Positions 3,560 through 7,844 of a DNA stretch of 7,844 nt are shown here, in pieces. Under the pieces are notes generated by a model that saw only the letters and a program-made list of their open reading frames with translations, was not told where the DNA came from and searched no databases. The stretch covers positions 1 through 7,844 of the forward strand of contig CAJFQT010000066.1 of the NCBI GenBank assembly GCA_904419095.1, in the 5' to 3' direction. The position numbers and the translations under genes were made by a program. Position 1 is the first letter of the stretch; every line of letters starts with the position of its first letter. The DNA comes from an uncultured Clostridia bacterium. GTDB lineage: Bacteria > Bacillota > Clostridia > TANB77 > CAG-508.

Positions 3560-5272
3560 TTAATTATTAGATAATTCTTGTTTAATCATTGACCAGACAT
3601 CATCAGTCTCCATTCCTAATTCCCAAGATGCCACTCCTCCTAGTTTATACTTATTTATTAGTGAAACCTTTTCTTTTAATGAATCTATATCTTCAATCCA
3701 AATTTTCTTAGTTAAGTTTCCATCAACATATTCAACATAGTTTTGCTTTAGGTCATCATCCCATTTTCTCTCTGCATCACTTGGAATAGATTCATCTATC
3801 TCATTCATTGGAATTGCTGTTTGTCCTTCAATATCTCCATTACTGTCAAGTGTCCATAATCTAGCATATAAAGGAATTGCTAATATCAACTTATCACTTT
3901 CCACTTCATATGTTTCTAAAAATTTTTTCAAATTCAATTCTACCCAATCATATCCTGCAGTTGTTCCTGCCTTATCAGAAGATGCTCCATATTGATCATA
4001 TGCCATAAATATTAAATAATCTGCTACATCTCCAAGTACATGCCTATCAAAGCATAATGACCACGTATCTGAACCATCTGGTGCTGTTACATCTACAGAT
4101 AATACTACACCAATTTCTCTTAATCTTGGTTCAAGCTCTATTATAAATCTTGAAAATAAATCTACATCTTCTTTTTTCATATTTTCAAAATCTATATTAA
4201 TTCCATCTAAATCATATTTCATACATTCATCGATTATTGCTTCAATTAGCTTTTGTCTATTATCATAATGATTCATTATTTCAGATGTTACATTCATCAT
4301 TCCACTACCTGCATTTTGCACCATTGCCCATACTTTATATCCATTATTATGAGCCCAATCAATATATACTTGTCCTTCTTCTCCAACATTTTCTTCTAAT
4401 TCTCCATCAGTATTTAAATGGTAAAAAGCTGGTGAAACAACATTTATCCCTTCTATACTTGTTCCTTCTCTATTAGGTGCATTTGCAACTTGTGAATAAT
4501 AATCCCACACTAAATTAACTTTTCCATCTATTTGTTTTTCTTCTTCTATACTTTGTCTTGTTACAACTGTATTCGCTAATTTTTTAGATTTAACATATCC
4601 TATTTTTCCATTTGCAGTCCTTATTCTTGCATTTTTTCCATCATCAGAAATTACTATAACATAGTCACCTTTTTTTGTTCTATCAACTGTTTTTGCAATA
4701 AAATTCGTGGATGATTTTACAGCCAAGTTTCCGTTAGATATTGCCTTTTTTTGTTCTCTTGAAATTGAATCTATTGTAAGTACATCTGAATCTTGAATAT
4801 ATTCTATTTCTATTCCATATACATCTTTAAGTTCTGTTATTGGAATATATATAGAATCATCTTTTTCAATCGCATGAGCATATGTTGAAACTTCTGAACC
4901 ATTAATTTCTATTTTATTTTCATCAAACCCCATTGTTGCAATTTTATCTTCATATGTAGTAATTATTTGATTATTTTCTTCGTCCTCATATATATATTTA
5001 TCAAAAAAATTTGCTAAATCTTCTTTTGATAAATATATATTATCACCATCTATAAATATTTCTTTCTTTAGATTTTCTGTTACATTACTATTATTTATTA
5101 CCAAATTTGTTGTTTTATTTTTTCCTAATATTATATAATCATTTGCTATATATGCTATTATGCATAATACTACTATTGCAATTATTGTTATAAAAGACCT
5201 TACTATTATTTTCTTCTTTTTTTCTATTTCATCTTTTGTCATTCTTTTTCCTCTTTTATTACTGTGTTTCAT
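3560..5272 (-). CDS. Membrane-anchored SH3-GH18 glycosidase
   Basis: The 570-residue protein begins with a basic segment and one membrane helix (about 23-49), so it is anchored with its body outside. Residues about 57-168 resemble copper-amine-oxidase-N-like stalk repeats (IYLSKEDLANFF, IYIPITELKDVYG). Residues about 182-234 are a bacterial SH3 domain. The rest is a glycoside hydrolase family 18 barrel. Its catalytic signature is D356-G-I-N359-I-D361-F-E363, with E363 as acid, MAYDQYG as the substrate-assisting region and a late GVASWELG tryptophan. The arrangement resembles clostridial and spore-associated GH18 enzymes acting on peptidoglycan or cortex glycan (YaaH/SleL-like), but the substrate is inferred. 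A second start at 5242 has a better site (AGAGGA, 6 bases away) and would remove only 10 basic residues. Confidence 0.85.
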   Translation of the reverse strand: MKHSNKRGKRMTKDEIEKKKKIIVRSFITIIAIVVLCIIAYIANDYIILGKNKTTNLVINNSNVTENLKKEIFIDGDNIYLSKEDLANFFDKYIYEDEENNQIITTYEDKIATMGFDENKIEINGSEVSTYAHAIEKDDSIYIPITELKDVYGIEIEYIQDSDVLTIDSISREQKKAISNGNLAVKSSTNFIAKTVDRTKKGDYVIVISDDGKNARIRTANGKIGYVKSKKLANTVVTRQSIEEEKQIDGKVNLVWDYYSQVANAPNREGTSIEGINVVSPAFYHLNTDGELEENVGEEGQVYIDWAHNNGYKVWAMVQNAGSGMMNVTSEIMNHYDNRQKLIEAIIDECMKYDLDGINIDFENMKKEDVDLFSRFIIELEPRLREIGVVLSVDVTAPDGSDTWSLCFDRHVLGDVADYLIFMAYDQYGASSDKAGTTAGYDWVELNLKKFLETYEVESDKLILAIPLYARLWTLDSNGDIEGQTAIPMNEIDESIPSDAERKWDDDLKQNYVEYVDGNLTKKIWIEDIDSLKEKVSLINKYKLGGVASWELGMETDDVWSMIKQELSNN

Positions 5273-5382
5273 TTTATTTTTCCAACCTCGTATAATATAT
5301 TTAGATTTTTTAACAAATAAATTTTGATTTTATATTTTGCTTGGATTAACCTATAAACCTTTTCTATTCACTAATTGTTTTT

Positions 5383-5411
5383 ATACTATCCTATAAATTA
5401 TTTTTTTACAA
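5383..5411 (-). promoter_or_regulatory. Promoter of the GH18 gene
   Basis: On the minus strand TTGTAA (5411-5406) and TAGTAT (5388-5383) are 17 bases apart, giving a leader of about 100 bases. It shows that the gene need not be cotranscribed with the upstream alkylation repair gene, whose stop is 241 bases away. I saw no clear terminator in that gap. Confidence 0.45.
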
Positions 5412-5513
5412 GTGTTTTTTAGTATTTTTATAAATTTTTAATTTTCTCAAATATAAATATATTTTTTATTTGCACAAAATTATAATACAAAAATACTATT
5501 TTAATATTAATTC

Positions 5514-6227
5514 TTAAAATTTCTTCATATATAACTTATCTTTTTTCATTTTTCTTAAAAAATCTTTCTGTTTGTCTGTTATTCTATATGATTCAATAGC
5601 TTTTTGAATACTTTTTTGATATGTGAAATCATCTAATTTGCAATTATTTAAATATTTAACAGTTTCATCATAAAATTTTATTAAACATAAAGAAATACAC
5701 CAAGCTACAGCCATTTGTACATAATATTTATCACTCTTTATATCATCACAAATTTTAAAAATTTCTTTTAAATAATCTTCTTTGATATAAAAATCTAAAA
5801 TCATTACAACTGCAAATCTTAATTCAAATTCTTTATCACTTTTTAAATACTTTTGAATTATTTTCCACATCTCTGTTTCATATTTCTTTGTAACTTTTAA
5901 CCCAGCACAAAAAACATCACAAACAGCCCAGTTATTAATTCTAGGTACAAAATCAAATATGTAATTTTGAAGCTCTTCAAAAGGTATTTTAGTATTTAAC
6001 CCAATAATCATACCTCTTAACATAGTTTCTTCATAAAATTCATCTTGCAATATATCTAATAATTCTTTGTAATCATTCTCTTTACAAATTTTTTTTGCAT
6101 AATTTCTTAAAATTGGAACTCTTATACCTAATATATTTTCTGTTCCTGGGCACAATGATTTATGAAAATTCTTATATTTTTCATCTGCTAGTTCTTGTAA
6201 ATCTTTTATTATTTCAGTTCTTTCCAT
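5514..6227 (-). CDS. AlkD-like DNA alkylation repair protein
   Basis: This 237-residue all-helical HEAT-repeat protein belongs to the DNA alkylation repair (AlkD) family, which binds DNA around alkylated bases and excises N3- and N7-alkyl purines. W100-A-V-C-D104 matches the W-x3-D pair of Bacillus cereus AlkD (W109/D113 there). R137 (ELRFAVV) and W176 (AVAWCIS) fall at the spacings expected for its R148 and W187. The length equals the family's usual size. AGGAGG lies 7 bases before the ATG. A -10-like TATACT is at 6298-6293 with only a poor -35. The gene is divergent from cotJ. Catalytic activity is inferred from the conserved residues; some relatives of AlkD are inactive. Confidence 0.88.
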   Translation of the reverse strand: MERTEIIKDLQELADEKYKNFHKSLCPGTENILGIRVPILRNYAKKICKENDYKELLDILQDEFYEETMLRGMIIGLNTKIPFEELQNYIFDFVPRINNWAVCDVFCAGLKVTKKYETEMWKIIQKYLKSDKEFELRFAVVMILDFYIKEDYLKEIFKICDDIKSDKYYVQMAVAWCISLCLIKFYDETVKYLNNCKLDDFTYQKSIQKAIESYRITDKQKDFLRKMKKDKLYMKKF

Positions 6228-6348
6228 TTATTTTCCTCCTATTACACCATTTAAATTTTTTCTTGTTTTATTTTCATTTTCTATACACTAATAGTATAAC
6301 ATTTAAAACTTTTTATTGCCATAATATTTTTAATTTTATAATTTCAAG

Positions 6349-6377
6349 TTACACTTTATCCATTATGCTCATATAAT
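6349..6377 (+). promoter_or_regulatory. Probable cotJ operon promoter
   Basis: CATATAAT at 6370-6377 matches the sigma-E -10 consensus well and also contains a vegetative TATAAT. TTACAC lies 17 bases before the latter. No convincing sigma-E -35 was found, so which sigma factor uses it is open. cotJ is under sigma-E control in Bacillus subtilis. Confidence 0.4.
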
Positions 6378-6398
6378 GTAACAAAAGGAGGAATTTTA

Positions 6399-6758
6399 AT
6401 GTTTAATAGAAGAAGATGTTATTGTATGAACAATAACTATAGTAATCAATCTTGTAATACTCAAAATGATATTCTCGAAACCAAATGCAATTCAGTAGCT
6501 TCTTATGTTGAAGATATGGATAGCTGTGATTGTGGTTTTGATGAAGAAATGAGTGTTTTTCCAGATAATCCTAGCTTAGCTCAAAGTTATGTTCCTATTC
6601 AATATATGGATAAGACTTTTAAACCTTGTGTAGGATTAAAAATGGGTACTATTTTTCCTGAATTAGTTAGCCCTTATGTTCCAGGTCAATCTATGGAAGA
6701 AATTCAATACCTACGTGATTCAAATACGATTGGAAAGGGGTGCAATACATGTCAATAG
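6399..6758 (+). CDS. cotJA: Spore coat protein CotJA
   Basis: A 119-residue protein. Its core, YVPIQYMDKTFKPCVGLKMGTIFPELVSPY, is the CotJA signature: a conserved proline- and glycine-rich strand region ending MGT-x-x-P. Bacillus CotJA is about 82 residues; here an N-terminal extension of about 55 residues is added, rich in Cys, Asn and Asp (C7, C9, C19, C30, C43, C45). The C-terminus ends GCNTCQ. It works with CotJB and CotJC in the inner spore coat, where it helps their assembly. A strong AAAGGAGG site precedes the start by 7 bases. The gene overlaps the start of cotJB. Confidence 0.85.
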   Translation: MFNRRRCYCMNNNYSNQSCNTQNDILETKCNSVASYVEDMDSCDCGFDEEMSVFPDNPSLAQSYVPIQYMDKTFKPCVGLKMGTIFPELVSPYVPGQSMEEIQYLRDSNTIGKGCNTCQ

Positions 6759-7138
6759 AAGAAAATAGAAATTGTAATTGTGACTATTCCATGTCAAATA
6801 ATGATAATCAAACTATGATGTCTAGCCTTACAAATACTACTTGCAGTTGTAATAGCAATTGTGATTGTGAATGTGAAAGAACAGTAGATTGCGATGCAAG
6901 ACGTGAAATGCTTCAAGAAATTCGTTATTTAGAATTTGCTATAAATGAACTTGCTCTTTACTTAGATACGCACCCTGATGATCAAAAGGCTCTTTGCTTG
7001 CACAGAAAATATTGTAAAGAAGTTAAAGATTTAAAAGATAAATATCAAAAAGTTTTTGGTCCTTTGACTATTAATTTCCCTTGTAACAAGTGGAGATGGC
7101 TTGAAGAACCATGGCCTTGGGAAAGGGGGAATTTTTAA
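6749..7138 (+). CDS. cotJB: Spore coat protein CotJB with cysteine-rich N-terminal extension
   Basis: A 129-residue protein. Its C-terminal 80 residues match CotJB: FAINELALYLDTHPDDQKAL, a coiled basic helix, FGPL, then W-x-W and PWPWE. Bacillus CotJB is about 87 residues, so roughly 45 residues are extra. These contain eight cysteines (9, 11, 32, 34, 38, 40, 42, 48), mostly in C-x-C pairs. The ATG at 6749 is chosen because AAAGGGG lies 8 bases upstream; a GTG at 6740 in the same frame sits on that site. The start overlaps cotJA by 10 bases and the stop overlaps the cotJC start, indicating translational coupling. Confidence 0.87.
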   Translation: MSIEENRNCNCDYSMSNNDNQTMMSSLTNTTCSCNSNCDCECERTVDCDARREMLQEIRYLEFAINELALYLDTHPDDQKALCLHRKYCKEVKDLKDKYQKVFGPLTINFPCNKWRWLEEPWPWERGNF

Positions 7139-7473
7139 TGTGGACTTATAATAAAATGTTGCAATATCCTATTAATATAAAGTGTACTGACCCAAAACTT
7201 GCTAAAGTGATTATTTCTCAGTATGGTGGGCCTGATGGAGAACTTGCCGCTTCTTTAAGATATTTGTCTCAAAGATTTGGTATGCCAGATCAAAAATCTA
7301 AGGCTATTTTGAATGATATTGGTACAGAAGAATTAGCTCACTTAGAAATGGTTGGTACTATTGTTCATCAACTAACCAAAGATGCTAGTATTGAGGAAAT
7401 AGAAAAAGCAGGATTAGGAGCATATTACACAGACCATGGTGTGGGTTCGCCATCTCTCCTAATCCTGCTTTAA
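7138..7473 (+). pseudogene. cotJC: Truncated CotJC (manganese-catalase-like spore coat protein)
   Basis: The start ATG shares its A with the cotJB stop (TAATG), after AAAGGGGGA. Residues 1-101 are typical CotJC: MWTYNKMLQYPINIK, then QYGGPDGELAASLRYL with metal ligand E35, then IGTEELAHLEMV with E65 and H68, then the AGLGAYYTDHG segment. The family is about 190 residues long, but here the reading ends at 111 with VGSPSLLILL. The second half of the four-helix bundle, with the remaining metal ligands, is missing. The last codons are the inverse complement of the gene's own AGLG coding bases. The product should therefore be inactive as it stands. An earlier ATG at 7111 lies inside cotJB and lacks a site. 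Confidence 0.8.
7405..7471. repeat. Perfect 16-bp inverted repeat at the cotJC break
   Basis: AAAGCAGGATTAGGAG (7405-7420) is inside normal cotJC coding sequence. Its exact complement CTCCTAATCCTGCTTT lies at 7456-7471, separated by 35 bases. On the minus strand the hairpin is followed by TTTTTC, so it can terminate the fic gene. On the plus strand it is followed by AATTTTAAG. It marks the junction between cotJC and the fic flank. Confidence 0.85.
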
Positions 7474-7486
7474 TTTTAAGATTGTT

Positions 7487-7844
7487 TTAATTGTTATTTT
7501 CAAACAATTCTTTAATATATAAATCTCTATTTTTTAATTCGTTATTTTTTCCTTGTAATAAATTCTCAAAAAACATCACTAAATAATCAAATGTAGGATA
7601 AATTCCTTTTGGAATATTTCCATAATTGCTTCTAACTAAAGCATTTCTAAAATATAAACTGTGTTCTTTAAACATATCGTTATTAATACTAAATCCCATA
7701 TTGTTAAGATATTTTTCAATAAATACTGCGGTTGTTCTTGTGTTGCCTTCTCCAAAAGGATGTACTTGCCAAATACTTGAAGTGAATTTTGCAATATGTT
7801 TTATTAATCCATCTTTAGTTAGTTTTGAATAATCAAATTCTTTT
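7487..7844 (-). CDS. Fic-domain protein, C-terminal part (cut by window edge)
   Basis: The last 118 residues of a Fic protein are present; the N-terminus lies beyond the right edge. The visible part holds the signature H-P-F-G-E-G-N-T-R, with the catalytic His at visible residue 28. This is the motif of enzymes that transfer AMP or other phosphate-containing groups to hydroxyl side chains. Then come FRNALVRSNYGNIPKGIYPTFDYL-type helices and a family-typical ELKNRDLYI ending. The third glycine of the strict motif is T here, which is common in this subgroup. An inhibitory helix, if any, cannot be seen. Such genes are often accessory (toxin-like or mobile). It converges on cotJC with 13 bases between stop codons. 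Confidence 0.87.
   Translation of the reverse strand, partial: KEFDYSKLTKDGLIKHIAKFTSSIWQVHPFGEGNTRTTAVFIEKYLNNMGFSINNDMFKEHSLYFRNALVRSNYGNIPKGIYPTFDYLVMFFENLLQGKNNELKNRDLYIKELFENNN

Noticed and set aside
7111..7137. Nine-codon upstream extension of cotJC
   Set aside because: It lies inside cotJB and has no ribosome binding site; the family starts at MWTY with a good site just before it.
7443..7460. tRNA-like GGGTTCG followed by CTCTCC near the cotJC break, as a possible tRNA-Ser attachment site
   Set aside because: Only the T-loop-like bases are present; no stem pairing or remaining tRNA parts can be found around it.
7626..7832. 68-residue plus-strand open frame at the right edge
   Set aside because: It is antisense to the Fic signature region and has no ribosome binding site.

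Overview
This is a very AT-rich window from a spore-forming member of the Clostridia/Firmicutes. The sporulation sigma factor SigH, a cotJA-cotJB-cotJC spore-coat operon and an exported GH18/SH3 wall hydrolase support that placement, as do strong AGGAGG-type ribosome binding sites and A/T-ending codons. I cannot name the species.

Left part (1 to about 2500): an accessory region downstream of a tRNA-Thr gene. (a) At 285-620 two good promoters face each other across a small hydrophobic ORF (396-503) and a two-way terminator. Direct repeats make the two RNAs complementary at the toxin start region. This is the architecture of a par/Fst-like type I toxin-antitoxin locus. (b) At 705-813 a minus-strand promoter leads into a strongly folded, unidentified element. 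(c) At 841-1149 a minus-strand unit carries a 47-codon ORF resembling an internally deleted Abi_2/AbiF protein that keeps an R-x4-H HEPN-type motif. Two copies of a small hairpin element flank it, and their stems differ by compensatory changes. (d) At 1191-2126 a plus-strand metallo-beta-lactamase-fold hydrolase has clearly higher GC than its surroundings and is followed by two terminators. (e) 2127-2500 has no intact gene.

Middle part (2500-6230, all minus strand): tRNA-Thr(GGU), sigH with a textbook promoter, a 97-bp stem-loop of unknown nature, a membrane-anchored SH3-GH18 glycosidase, and an AlkD-type DNA alkylation repair HEAT protein. These look like chromosomal backbone.

Right part (6370-7844): divergent from alkD, the cotJ operon encodes inner spore-coat proteins, with cysteine-rich N-terminal regions on CotJA and CotJB. 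CotJC, a manganese-catalase-like protein, stops after 111 codons. Its sequence runs into a perfect 16-bp inverted copy of its own coding sequence, and then into the 3' end of a convergent Fic-domain gene cut by the window edge. The cotJC break is one of the two most interesting points here (the AbiF-like/RNA unit is the other). It may be a degraded gene, the edge of an element inserted in a sporulation gene, or an assembly artefact.
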